The position numbers were made by a program, and so were the translations under genes. A DNA stretch of 64,000 nucleotides from Nautilus pompilius (Eukaryota > Mollusca > Cephalopoda > Nautilida > Nautilidae). This document shows positions 12,601 through 25,150 of this stretch, one piece after another (the stretch's first letter is position 1; every line of letters begins with the position of its first letter). The stretch is taken from positions 124,001 to 188,000 of the forward strand of contig JACATO010001013.1 of NCBI GenBank assembly GCA_018389105.1, given 5' to 3'. The notes beneath the pieces are model-generated. The model made no database searches, was not told the DNA's origin, and worked only from the letters and a program-made list of their open reading frames with translations.

Positions 12601-13110
12601 ACCTAATATCAACAACAACAACAAAAAACGACCGGCCTACTGGAATATAAACAGCAGGCAGCAGATAACAAAAGAAGAAGATGTAGTAATTAATGTCTGA
12701 TCGGTCGGGGTGGGCGGGGTCCGGGCCGCTCAGCCTCTCCCCCCCGACTCGCAACGTCAAGTTGGATACGCCCCCCGCGACGCGACCTCTCACATCGCCT
12801 CGGTTGCCCGAGCAATTCTGCCGCTGTATCGCCAGCCGGCCGCTCGCGCCCCTTTGCCAACGGTCCGAGGATACTTACACAGAAAAAACGTTTCCGAAAC
12901 GCAACCGACGACGTATTTGGAGAATGGCCGCCCACAGTGGGGTGGAAATCTCGGAGCGCCGTGGCGAGTCGCCGACAGAGGGACAGGGATGCTACCGCGC
13001 GCCGATTTGTTAAGTGGGAATTTCTGCTGCAAAACCTCACGGCACCAGCTTAGTGCATGGGGCATTACGTTATGGCTAAGATCACTGAACAAGGCCCCCC
13101 CCCCACACAC
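12600..13110. promoter_or_regulatory. CpG-rich block, possible promoter
   Basis: CG dinucleotides are dense and the stretch contains GGGGTGGGCGGGG, an Sp1/KLF-type GC box, near 12.71 kb. Five overlapping frames of 97-137 codons on both strands show no resemblance to known proteins and fit a GC-rich region with few stop codons. Confidence 0.35.
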
Positions 13111-13502
13111 AGACCATTTATGAAGATTAATAACACGAACGCCGATCGGGATACCACAATGGAAAGTTTTGCTGCTCAGAGTCAGTCAGCGTAATCGATA
13201 AATTTTCTCTTTCTGCATTCTCTTGTTTGAAGCTTGGGGCTACTAAAGTGAGTAATTATCTTTATCTCCAAGGATATTCCACTCTATCCGGTGCAAAATG
13301 TTTTCATTGCCACTACCAATTTTCATCTTTCCCTCTGGTAGGTTTGACGCCGTTAGAAAATTAAATTTTGTGATGTTTTTGTGTAGATTACTTTTAACAC
13401 TTTGACGAATATCCAACTATATAAACTCTGAAAAGGCACAGAAAACGAACTATAAAAGAATTATCATATATAATATGTTCAGGCTCAATAATTGATCTAT
13501 AT

Positions 13503-13640
<138 letters not shown>

Positions 13641-14394
13641 TGTACGTATGTATGTAGTTTTAACTTTAATGATAACTTCTGTCATTTCTTTGAAAAGAAA
13701 AGTCATCTCCAAAACTTTCATTTATTGGAGTAACTATTTCTACTCTTTTCTGGCTGGATGCATTTTTAGATGGAGCCATAGTGGTAAAGAAGTGTTCAAC
13801 AACAACGACTGCCATAGTTTCCGCTCTGCGATGGTTCAATGGAATACTCAAATTATGCTGGCTGTTGTTGAACCAGGTGGTTATTATCACCTGATCATTC
13901 TGCTAAATGCAAGAAAATAATAAAGCAAGCACAAGCATACCTTTCATAAGTTATACGTCACTATACTACCACAGTGCTCAGAGTGGACGAATTCTGCGGA
14001 GACAGGTGCTATTTTGTTTTAATATTTAATATATCGTACTGACTCTTACGTATTTGCGGTATCATTCAAATTAAAAGAAAACAACCAAAAAGCACCTGTT
14101 TATTTTAAAAAATATACATAGCACTGGCGAGATACGTTGTTATTGCTGTTGTGTCATATCAGTCTCAACAACGGAACCTCTCTATATTGGAAACGTACCA
14201 GGTGGGTTGTTTAGTGCTGCGGTTGTCCGATAGAGAGCTTTGCTAATCGTGCGTCGTGAGGAATCCTGGCGCTGCCGAATTTGGCGAGGAAATCCCTACT
14301 AGAAATCTTCAATTTTAGATGTGGAAGAAAATTGGAGTGGACGCAGTAGACCTGCGCTATCTGCTGAAGAAGAAACCATGACAGGGAGATTATG

Positions 14395-14475
14395 CTGAAC
14401 AGAGCCGACCACGGTCAGGGATTGAATTCGGGTCTTCGCTTTGGCAGTCCACTGGGCCACCGGAAACCCAGATGG
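14395..14475 (-). repeat. tRNA-derived SINE-like fragment
   Basis: Read on the minus strand it has GGTGGCCCAGTGG, which fits the pol III A-box pattern TGGCNNAGTGG, and about 27 bases further the B-box-like CCGAATTCAATCCC. Order and spacing suit a tRNA-derived SINE head. The body and tail were not delimited. Confidence 0.45.
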
Positions 14476-15627
14476 GGATGTATGAGCTTGGTCATCATTT
14501 TGCCATTGAAAGCTTACAAACTATTCCTGTTAAAACAATCTCTATCAGAAAGTCCAGAGAAGTGGGCTTACTATGAAGGGTGGTGGGGGGAGACACATTC
14601 GCAGACTTCGGTCGGGAATAGCATTTACATACTCAAATAACCTTATGGCCGAGCCATTGAAAAACAGGGACGCCATGATTCTTTCCTCTTTTATTTTTGG
14701 CGTTGTACGGCCGGTGTGGAGATGAGTCGCCATCTTTCATAAAAAAAATAATACCGCCTTCTTCAGAGAGAGATAACTATTGTATTGGCATCAACAGCCA
14801 GAACGGATTCTTCAAGAATTGTTTGCTGCGAAAACTTCGGTAAGCACCTGGCGATCACAACATGGCCCCGGTGCCAGTAGCTAGGCGTCTTTCAGAAAGA
14901 GAGAAAAAACTACTGAGAACTGTTAATAAAGAGAACTATTTTATATCTTACGTAAAAAATAAAAGGACGTATTAACTCAACGATATCATCGCTTGAATTT
15001 AACCTTTCGATATTTTAAAGCGTGTTTGGGTGGCGCCATGGTTCTTCTGTCAAACGTGTCATAGTTGTGTGGTATTTTTCTCAGACTTCCTCGTTGTGTT
15101 TTTTACTTTTAGGGTTGAAGACAGGCCATATGTTATTACTCTTGGTGCTGCAAATTACCGCTAGAAGGCGCTGCTAAAGTTTTCCAGCATTGACTAGAAA
15201 CTGATGCCCATATTAACGAATTGTCACACGAGCTTTATTCAATTTGCCCTTTTCTGGAATTATTCATCGTTTTGTTGAAAGCAAATAAATTCTTGAAAAT
15301 TAATTTATTTCAACAATTAAAGTAAATTTTTTTATTCCAGGCATAAACATCAAAACTTTATGCTGAATTAAAAGCAACAATAAAGAAAAAAATTTAATCT
15401 TGATCTGTCATACACAAGAGATATTTAGTTTATAATATTTTGTAAATTAATTAAAAGAAGAGCAGCATACAAAACTTTATGAAAGTTTGAATGCTTAATT
15501 CAACTAATAACGAAACAATTTACTAATTTCTGAAGATTTAATGTCAATAATATTTGTAACTATTATTAATTTTGCTTTAAGCGGTGTTGAATTATTTCTG
15601 TGAAAACAAGACAGGTCGAAGATAATC

Positions 15628-15711
15628 TTATTATTATTATTTTATTATTATTATTATTATTAATTATTATTATTATTTATTATTAATATTATTATTATTA
15701 TTATTATTATA
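15628..15711. repeat. (TTA)n microsatellite
   Basis: Interrupted TTA/ATT trinucleotide run inside an AT-rich block. Confidence 0.9.
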
Positions 15712-18700
15712 ACACTTGGTCTTGCGTAAACGAAAAACATGTATTTTTTTCACTCAGATTAAAAACAAAAGAAAATTATAAATGTATATATTTGACAACA
15801 ACAACAATAATAAAAATAATAAAGTGCTATGATATATTTGCATTACACATAATTTCACTTTCGGTTATATTATTGTAACTTACGCAAACATATCATATAG
15901 ACCGGAACCGGATGTACTAGAATTAGATGAGCATTTATTCGATCAAAGGCGCCATCGGATTTACAAATAATATTCCTACATTTAGGACGGACTAGAGCGA
16001 TTTAGAATGTTTTCTCTAATGATCACTCTGCTAAAAGTAAACCAAATATTTTCCTTTTTGTGAAAAGCTGGAACAAGTATTTGTTCCCGGGAAACATAAG
16101 CAATTCTTCGTATCTGAGCGTTCTTCTGTTTGGCAACGGATAATTTTCGTGTGACGTGATGTCACCTCAGCTTCAGCCCGCCACTACTATTTTTGTGACG
16201 AGGCGCCGATCTAAAGCAGAAAATGTTTTCATGCAAATAGGAAAGAATTTTAAAAGTACCCCCATTTCACTGATTAAAGTGACAAGGTCACCTGTCCAAA
16301 TAATCTTGAAACACGTCTGATAGAGAAATACAACGAGCAGTAATCGTTTGTGTTTCCGCAGTATAAACTGAGAGAGTCTGCACCAACTCTCGTGCATATT
16401 TCTCTTGGAGAATGTTCAAACATCGGTTGAAAGTTGTAGTTCAGCTGTGACCGACCAGTGGCCCAAGTCGAACTTCACACAAGATAATTAGACCCTCTTA
16501 CTTTGTCGGAGCTTGTAGATTGTTCACTGGGAATTCTGGGCACCAAGTATATACGTGTCCACTATCTGAGAACTGTGAAGACCTAGACTGATCGGGAGTC
16601 TGACCACGTTCCAAAGAACAGGGGTGGGCAGAGTGGTAACGTCCACGTTTCCAATCGCAGTTGACCGTTGGTGTTTTTCTGCATGTAGCCATAAGGCCGA
16701 CTGGTCCTCGCAAACATTCACATATGTTACATTTGCAGTCGTTGTTGGGGATCTGCTTTTGGGCGACCCAGTTGAAATGAAGTCACCCTATTAATGGTCG
16801 ACAGCAAAATAACCAGAACCTTGGAGATTTCCCGTTGGCTTATACCATCCTACAGTTGCCTAAATATGCGCTTCCTTTTAAAGTTCATCACTCTCTGTGA
16901 ACCTCCTGTTTGTGGCACGGCTGTGTGCAGACTTCCTTTTGGTCTGTACTTATTCTTTAAACTGTCAGTCATGTGTTTACCATGTTAATGACAGGACCTA
17001 TTTGAGTCTCTGGGTGTCGGTTTACTTTATATGTTTATATATTATTGATTTAAATCAATTGGAGATATTTACTTTTAGTTGTTCGGAGTTCATACAGAAA
17101 ATACACAAGACTGCATCTTTCAAAGATGTGAATTCAGGTTTTCTTCAACACTACTTGTCTTCCTTTGTCTTTTTCTACACACTCCAACGTCTCCCCCCCT
17201 TCTTTAACCCCAGTGATGGAATAATTCATCAAGTATAAATTTCGATGATAAGCGTGTTAGGGGACAAAGATTTAAAATTAACTTGTTTTTCTTTCATGTT
17301 TAGAATCCCTAACAGTTATACGATTACCTACATGTAACTATTTCTGATAAATTAGTTTATACACGGAAATATGCGAAACTTCAACACAGTTATTCCTTCC
17401 GGTATGTTATATATATATATATTAATCGCTCGTAGCTTTTAAAAATCTGTTCATACAAAAAAATGAAAGAAAGAAACCATTAGATTTGTAGCATTCCTAG
17501 GTTTTCTCTCTCTGAGCGTTCCTGAAAATAAGAGAACCTTTTCCCGAATATTATCCCATGTCATATCGGCTTAGAATAAACATCCAGTTAATGCTGGGTG
17601 ATCTTAACTTTAGACAGAAGTTAGCGGGATTCTAGCTTAACGATCTATTATTGATAAAGCATCAGAAAGCTTTTAAAAAACCCATTCGTTATTCCTTCTA
17701 ATACAGTGATGGCCAAAATTATACGATTACTTTGGGCTTATCGACAAGATATCGAATGTTCGCGAAGTTTGTGCGTGTTAGAGAGTAAAATATATCTGAA
17801 CGCAATTAATCTTATATATATATATAGAGAGAGAGAGTTGTGCTAATTAGGTATGTAAATAAAATAATTAAAAATATAAAATAATACAAATTACTAAATA
17901 TCCATCCATTTTTACAAAAGAAATTTGTTTTTCTTAAGAAGCAGTAATGTGATCTCACGTGTGCGCTGCCAGTCGGGTCCACGATCTTCTATTCGATCAA
18001 AAATATAACTGGTGTAGCAAAAACTAAACCATAACAGTATTTCATACACTAATCTCATGTCCGCGTTTGATTTCAGATTATCTCATAATTAGAATTTTAG
18101 AAATTTAGTCTCTAATCGTTTAGCTGGTGTTGTTAAAAGAAATTTCCTTTTAACATTTAGATTTGACTCAATTTCCGGGACTGCTGATGAAGAAGGCACG
18201 TGACGATGTTTTGCGAACGGCCGTCTTTCGTCTTCCATTGGTCAGCTTACTGGCTATTTGCTCCGAACCTGCTGCTGGTCAGCTGATTACACCGGGGGTG
18301 TCAAAAGCAGTGGATCGAGATCCCTGGTCTGATTTTCAAAGTAACAGAACGATATCTGAACGCTACAATCGTGAGCTTCCTGTCAGCAAAGGCGGCGGGT
18401 GAACAAGTGAAGGATCTTTCTAAACTGACTCTTCACTTTCCCTCGGATGGCCGCACACGACGACCTGGGGATTACGTAATTATTCGGCGTTAAGATTAGT
18501 ATTATGTATTCAGTTTAAATTAGAATTATTTATGAATTTAACAGACGAAGACTTCATGCCTTAGCAGCAGGGAGCGACTTGTTCAGGCAAGCGGAACTCC
18601 TCTACTTTCAATAGTCACTTGTACTTTAAGCCGTCAATTTGGCCGAGAATCGGTCTGGGCTGTGAGAAAGAACCGAAGAACTCGTTCAGTGGAACGCGCG

Positions 18701-20563
18701 TTCGTTTCCCCACTTTTTAAAAATTCAAATTAGATGTAGCACAGTGAATTAAAACGACGGCTACATCAGACATTTTTCTTTCTTTCTTTTTTTGCTAGCC
18801 ACCCCACTCGAAATTTAAAAAAAAAGAACAGCGTCATTCATCGGACGGACAGCAGTAACCGACTCTTAAGGTACACCGTTTAACAAGCCTGCAGTGACAC
18901 CGGGTAATTTCCGCGCGATTCTGAATGGAGCAATAACGTACAGACATCACAGAAAGCAATTGTGTTGTCAACAAGGAGCGCAATTCTCACTCCACTGACT
19001 CCAGCCAACCCCGGTCCTCGGTCATGAAACATTCAGCGGCAGGAGATCTCTTTATTTGAATCCGTCATTCCAACAAAGGCTGAGAGCTGTCTTCCTACAG
19101 GCGTAGTTCAGAGTCACAACTGGCAGGTGACAGACGATTCCCCCTTTCACGCAATCGTTACGCTTTTTAATGCTAACATTCCCGGACCCCCCCTTCTTCT
19201 TTGTCAGAAGAATAACATGGGGTTTTTTTATGGCCTCACGATAGTTCTCCATTTCCGTTTGTTTCTGTTGTTAACGGTTTTAATGAAACCCGCGGAACAC
19301 AATATTACCACATATTTTTCGGAGTGGCAATTTCCAAAACGCCGACCGGAAATACATATTTACAACTTGCACGTTCGGCTGGTTTCGACCTTGGAAATCA
19401 GTCTGCGCGGATTTCACGTTTTAGAATGGTGCTCGGAAGCTTTTTATTTGGCTGAAAGGTCTGTAAGCTTAAAAAATTTGGCTGAAATTTGTTTGTGGTG
19501 ATACGTATCCACTTGAGCTATTTTGTTGTGCGCTTTAACACCGATGTATCGTTACTGCTAGCAATGTCAACGATAATAGTGCATTGGCTTCTATCCGCGC
19601 GAGAAAAACCAACCCTCGTTGATGAATAATAGGAAAAGAAACTCCGTTCCACCCGCCCAAAAAGCCACAACGAAATAATAATGGGAAAGATTAGTAACAG
19701 AATGATAATAATATCGCCGTATAATTTGAAGCATGATGATGGTCTCGTTGCCTAGTATTGTATGATTTAAACAACCAACACCACGTGATTTCATCCGAGA
19801 GACATTAACTTATAATGTAGCGTTGTTAAGGAAATTCTAAGATAAGCGGTCTTATACAATATTTACCGGCGTTCATAATAAATGTCATGCATCCACCGTG
19901 TAGAATTAGTCTCTTGGTTCGTTATATCAGCAATTAAAGACGAAGTAGAGACGACTTTATTGCGTTCAGTCTCAGTTTCGTAAAATTTAAAAGTTTAAGT
20001 CCGAGTTACAGAGCTGGCATCCAAGAATGGAGCATCGATAAAATTAGTCTGATATTATTGTTATTTCTTTTTTTAAAAAAAAGTCGGCATTAACGCTTTT
20101 CGGGGCGAACAACGAACATTTACTTCTTTAGCATACCGCCTTAGCGGAGCGAATGGCGATTTTCGTCATTTTGTGTTTCCAATGTTCTCCGTTCTTGTTT
20201 TTAAGGTTTCCGTAGAGAGATTAACGCGCGTTCTTTCACAAAAACCCATCCGTGAGAAAGCTCTCCGATAACGAAAAAATGTGCCATCGCATGTTTGGGA
20301 GAGAGGATTAGCCTTTATTCAGTCACATGACCTTAAATGGAAATAACCCCGAGTGTGGATTACATCCCTGTTCCGACGTCAAATGAAAGATTACCCTGGA
20401 CAGCAATGGCTTTGCCACCGGAACACTATCATACTTACTTTGTAGTATTTCGCACACTGATTTTAAATCTGAAAACCGTTTTGCTCTTGGACGTCACGTT
20501 TATTAGTTATGGCGAAAATTGTATTATCCCGATTGTCCTTCCTTGAAACCGGTCCCCCATGGC

Positions 20564-21847
20564 ATGGAAAACCCTGTTCCGCTTCCTCCAGCACCTCCTC
20601 CCCTAGGAAGTGATGAAATTTCAGATGTCGAGTGCGATGATACTGCTATGGATGAGCCACATGAGCCTGCATTGGATGAAGAAAAGCCGCACTTGTTAAA
20701 TCAAGAAGAGTTTAATGATTTGGTGAGAGATTTATCACTGTCAAAGGAGAAGGATGAGGCGTTAGGCTCTATACTGAAGGAATGGAATCTTTTACGAAAA
20801 GGTACGAACATTTCCCATTTCCGTGATTGTGACAAAACTGGCTGCTTTTTTTTTCGAATAGAAAATGCTGTTTGTTTCTGTATTGATGTAAACTGTCTCA
20901 TGAGTGAACTTAGATATAAACACGTGACTGATGAATGGAGGTTATTCATAGACTCTAGCAAACTAAGCCTTAGAACTGTGCTGTCACATCATGGTAACCA
21001 AAATCCTTCGGTTCATAGAGTTCATGCAGTTGGCTTGAAAGAGGCATACGAGTCGATGGAACTCCTTTTGAAAGTGACGAGTTATTCGGATCATAAATGG
21101 AAAATTTGTGGTGATCTCAAAGTTATTTCTCTCCTCCACGGATTGCAGCTATGGTACACAAAATACACGTGTTTCTTGTGTCTTTGGAACAGCTGTGATG
21201 ATGCCAACCATTACACTCGAAAAGACTGGTCTAAGCAACAGGAACCTACAGTTGGCGGGTACAATGTGCAACATAAGCCATTGGTAGACCCTCAGAATGT
21301 CTACCTTCCGCCACTTCATATCAAACTCGGCCTTATGAAAAACTTTGTCAAAGCCATGGATAAAGACGGTGATGGCTTCAAGTACCTAAGAGAGAAGTTT
21401 GGTGCTGACAAAAGTGAAGCTAAACTCAAAGAAGGAATTAAGAGCTCGACATTCAAGAACTCATGCGTGATGACGGGTTCAAAAAATAAGCTGAACCCAC
21501 TGGAGTCTGCAGCATGGGAAGCATTTATTTTAGTTGTACAGAAAATTCTTGGCAGAGCTGAGCACAATGTTGAGTATGTGGAAAACATGCTAATGGCGTA
21601 TCAGAAAATGGGGGCCAGGACGTTTCTAAAGATGCATTTTCTGCATTCGCATCTTGATTTTTTTCCAACCAATCTAGGGGTTGTCAGTGAAAAGCATGGT
21701 GAAAGGTTCGACCAAGACATAAAGGTGATGCAAAGTAGATATCAGGGCAAATTCAATCCCAACATGATGGGTGATTACTGTTGGTTCCTCCAAGGGGAGA
21801 CTGATACCTCACATAAGCGCAAGAACAAGTGTCTGAAACATTTTTGA
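20564..21847 (+). CDS. Multi-copy invertebrate family protein of unknown function, intact C-terminal exon
   Basis: The uninterrupted frame runs from about 20507, after a stop at 20504; the first ATG, at 20564, gives 427 residues. I recognise the architecture from a family present in many near-identical copies in spider, cnidarian and cephalopod genomes, but I know no function for it. Visible parts: a Pro-rich start (VPLPPAPPP), an acidic linker, a helical NDLVRDLSLSKEK segment, WRLFIDSSK, a KWKICGDLKVISLL segment followed by a Cys pair (CFLCLW), LPPLHIKLGLMK, HFLHSHLDFFP, SEKHGERFDQD, GDYCW, and a basic tail ending KCLKHF. The second copy at 48.7-50.3 kb carries a zinc-finger N-terminus just before the equivalent of YYPDCPS; here that part is absent from the 180 bases upstream, so it may lie in an earlier exon or be lost. 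The lack of stops over 1.3 kb contrasts with every other repeat-like gene nearby. Confidence 0.7.
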   Translation: MENPVPLPPAPPPLGSDEISDVECDDTAMDEPHEPALDEEKPHLLNQEEFNDLVRDLSLSKEKDEALGSILKEWNLLRKGTNISHFRDCDKTGCFFFRIENAVCFCIDVNCLMSELRYKHVTDEWRLFIDSSKLSLRTVLSHHGNQNPSVHRVHAVGLKEAYESMELLLKVTSYSDHKWKICGDLKVISLLHGLQLWYTKYTCFLCLWNSCDDANHYTRKDWSKQQEPTVGGYNVQHKPLVDPQNVYLPPLHIKLGLMKNFVKAMDKDGDGFKYLREKFGADKSEAKLKEGIKSSTFKNSCVMTGSKNKLNPLESAAWEAFILVVQKILGRAEHNVEYVENMLMAYQKMGARTFLKMHFLHSHLDFFPTNLGVVSEKHGERFDQDIKVMQSRYQGKFNPNMMGDYCWFLQGETDTSHKRKNKCLKHF

Positions 21848-23140
21848 ACATTTAGAATGTACCTACTCTGTAAGTTAAATGCGTTCCATATCTTCCTACT
21901 GCTTTTATCAGTCTTTCTCATGCATCTGTTGTCTGATCATGGCAAATATGTTTCACATTAAACATGTGAATACCAAATATCGTTGTTCAAGCTTTATACA
22001 GTTCATGTAGCATAGGTGATAATATAGCGCTACTGGTGAAATTCCTCCTCATGCATATCTCAAAAACCTGACGTCCTGGCCAAATTCTGACTTCAGATTT
22101 GAAACAAGCACCCAAAGTTTAGCTCATTTTGTTGTCCAGTATTATTCAACCGTTATTTATCAGAAAGCTTAAACCCGACCATAACGATCAAATTTTCTTT
22201 TTAATTAAAAATATTATATTTTTCTCAAAACTTGCATACTCCGCTAAATAATGACTATCCCATGTGCTTGAACTTGCGTTTATTTTTTGTTGTTGTTGGA
22301 GAGATATTTTGGACTGATAACGAAAGTAAGAAACCAGTAAAAACTAGTGTGCATTATGCTTCAGTCTTGCAAAATTGCAAGCATATGTGAATTTTGTTCT
22401 CATATGAAAGTAACAAAAAATGTCTATAAATGAATATGTTATAATTTTTAATAACTTGAGGAAAGTGTTGATATGCCTTTGTATTTTATTATGCTTTCCA
22501 ATTGCATCACAATTACATTACAAATACATTTTTAAATATTCACCTACAAATTTGGAAAAAACTGGAAAAAAGAAAAAATATGATAAATGACTTACTTAAG
22601 ATTTGCAAACATTTCTTTTAGAGGAAGTTACGTGGGTAGATTGGTATTTTTTACGTCTTTCACAAAGATGGCGCGCTTCGACGCGAGAGAGCAGTCGCAA
22701 AATTCCTGGAATTCAGATTTACTTAACAAAAATACCTGTGATTAATTTAAACTTTTACACTCGAGAATTTCCGGTTTATTTCTTCCTCGTCGTCTCAGAG
22801 ACCGCGCTTGTGTGTGTGCTCTTGTCTCGTTTTCAATTTAAGATGGCCGTTGCATGAGGTAAATGCACAGCAAATGTATGTCTACCGAATTCGAAGGTTC
22901 TCATGCAGGTAGCAACAAAACAAAAGCATAACAGACTTATTTAGCTTTTTTGTTTGGCTTTTTTTTAGTATTTATTAGTTATGTAGCGTTCCGCAGTCAA
23001 AGTATCTTTTCGCCAGTAGACACTTCGATTTCTGCTTTACTTTCACTTTCAGTTTTCTGTTGTTTTTTTATTTTAGGATGTTAGACTAATCATTTGGTAA
23101 GTCGTGGATAATATTTCCAAATTTGAAAAAAAACAAAAAA
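21848..23140. other. Downstream flank, no gene recognised
   Basis: AT-rich to 22.6 kb, then a short GC-richer stretch with AAAGATGGCGCGC near 22.66 kb and AAGATGGCC near 22.84 kb, which resemble YY1-type initiator words. No coding match. Confidence 0.5.
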
Positions 23141-23600
23141 ACACAAACACAACACACACACCCACACAGACACACAGACACACCACACACCACACACAGA
23201 CACACACCACGCACAGACACACACACACACGAGACAAACAGACACACCACACACACACAGACACACCCACACCACACACACACAGACAAACAGACACACC
23301 ACACACCACACACACACAGACACACCACACACCACACACACACGCACACACACAGACAAACAGACACACCACACACCACACACACACAGACACACACACC
23401 ACACACACACACACAGACAAACAGACACACCACACACACACACACACACACAGACAAACAGACACACCACACACCACACACACACACACAGACAAACAGA
23501 CACACCACACACACACACACAGACACACGCACCACGCACCAGGCGCACGCACCACACACACCACACCACACACCACCAACCACACACACACACACACACG
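23141..23600. repeat. CA-rich minisatellite with GACAAACAGACACACC units
   Basis: Not a plain (CA)n: the word GACAAACAGACACACC recurs within CACACC/CACACA filler, giving an imperfect higher-order repeat. All six frames stay nearly open across it (up to 220 codons, Thr-His or Cys-Val rich). These low-complexity frames are not genes. Confidence 0.92.
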
Positions 23601-24489
23601 TATAGCTTTAATTTTACCATTTATAACCCGTTTCCGAGCGGGTTTGTCACTGAGATGAATTAATATTGATAAAGTCCTATCTGTAGGTAAACTTGAACGT
23701 AAAAGGCGATATGAATATTTTAGATAATTAAACAAAATCAGAGCTCGAAAGCTTATCTCAGAGATTCTTGTTTACATATTTTCAAGTTTCTCCTAGCTTA
23801 AGATTAAATATGCAGGTCTATTATAGCTTCCGCAATACAGTACGTGAACAAGTGACGCGGTATGATATCAACATCTTCCGTATTTAAATTATTTTAAATG
23901 ACTATTTATGAGTTTCAAAAATATTTTTATTACACAAGATGAGAGAAAAATTTTACATTTGCTTCCAATTCTTTTGGAGTAGAGCCTTTGGAAGTGTAAT
24001 TGTTTACAGGACTGACAGACATTATAGAACCACTGAGGTTAACTTAATTTCATAACAGAAAAGATATGTAAATGATAACCGCATACAGAAAAGATACAGA
24101 AACTTGACAAAAGTAAACAAACACCCGGGGCTTGACTAGGTTATTCCATTAAAATTACCGACAGCTGTAAATGTGCACGACTTATAGTTCGCTAGCGATC
24201 AGATATTATTAGACGTTAACCAAGATGTTTTGGCCTAGTGAGAGCACGCACTATCTTAGGGAATTGTTAACTGTGTAACCGTTGAATAAAAAGAACGGCG
24301 AAGGCGAGAAACAGTGTGATCAGGTCGAAAACCCAATTGTGAGGCACAATTAACCTCTTTATAACATAGCCTTCTGTTGAATTTATCTATTACAGCCATT
24401 CAATGGGGCGTCGTGCTGTGTTTGACTTTTAATTGTCACCCTATTTCCATCCTCTCTCAAAACAATGAAACTTCAGAAGCTCCATCTCT

Positions 24490-24772
24490 CTCAGTACTGA
24501 CGTCATCTCTCTCTCTCTCTGTGTCTCCATCTCTCTCTCTCTCAGTACTGACATCATCTCTCTCTCTCTCTCTGTGTCTCCATCTCTCTCTCTCTCAGTA
24601 CTGACATCATCTCTCTCTCTCTCTCTCTGTGTCTCCATCTCTCTCTCTCTCAGTACTGACATCATCTCTCTCTCTCTCTCTCTGTGTCTCCATCTCTCTC
24701 TCTCTCAGTACTGACGTCATCTCTCTCTCTCTCTCTCTCTCTCTGTCTCCATCTCTCTCTCTCAGTACTGAC

Positions 24773-24854
<82 letters not shown>

Positions 24855-24912
24855 CTCCATCTCTCTCTCTCTCTCAGTACTGACGTCATCTCTCTCTCTC
24901 TCTCTCTCTCGA
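24490..24912 (-). repeat. CRE-octamer tandem array 2 (seven units)
   Basis: CT-rich tract with the word CAGTACTGACGTCATCTCTC repeated and GTGTCTCCATCTC between copies. Octamer starts are 24498, 24549, 24602, 24657, 24712, 24769 and 24881; copies 2-4 are TGACATCA and the other four are intact TGACGTCA. Spacing is 51-57 bp except for one gap of 112 bp, about twice the unit. Read on the minus strand it has the same orientation as array 1. Overlapping Ser-Leu and Arg-Glu frames are artefacts. Confidence 0.9.
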
Positions 24913-24924
24913 CCAGTTTTAAGC

Positions 24925-25150
24925 ATTAAAGATAGGGAAGCCTTATTATACGAAGGGTATTAATGTTTTAGAAAATATTCAGGAAAGGTTTGCTAGTTTC
25001 ATTTGTGTTGAGTTTAAAAGGCTTAGTCTATAAACGTCTTGTGGTATTACAAACTTTCCCTAGTAAAGATTACGTAAGTCTAGAAGAGATTTCTCATATT
25101 AGTAGAGTATCGTAGATATGTAAAAATCATTAGTGCTGGATAAACCAAAG
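24925..25150 (+). pseudogene. Possible LINE reverse-transcriptase C-terminal scrap
   Basis: Broken frames give words such as NVLENIQERFASFI, then LKRLSL, then an RRDFS-like word, in the order found after the palm domain of CR1/Jockey-type LINE polyproteins. Frameshifts separate every piece, so the call is weak. Confidence 0.3.

Larger units (their letters stand above)
13641..20500. other. Non-coding stretch, no gene recognised
   Basis: AT-rich, particularly 15.2-16.0 kb. Contains a SINE-like piece near 14.43 kb, TTA runs at 15.63-15.71 kb and AT runs near 17.41 and 17.82 kb. Two opposed frames at 16.50-16.72 kb and one of 124 codons at 19.13-19.50 kb resemble nothing I know. Confidence 0.5.

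Noticed and set aside
16498-16721. Two opposed-phase minus-strand frames of 65-71 codons
   Set aside because: No domain, no splice support and no second copy seen in the window.
23073-23735. Six overlapping frames of 160-220 codons, Thr-His or Cys-Val rich
   Set aside because: They are translations of the CA minisatellite; no unique sequence supports coding.
24377-24929. Ser-Leu rich and Arg-Glu rich frames
   Set aside because: Low-complexity products of the CT/GA tract.
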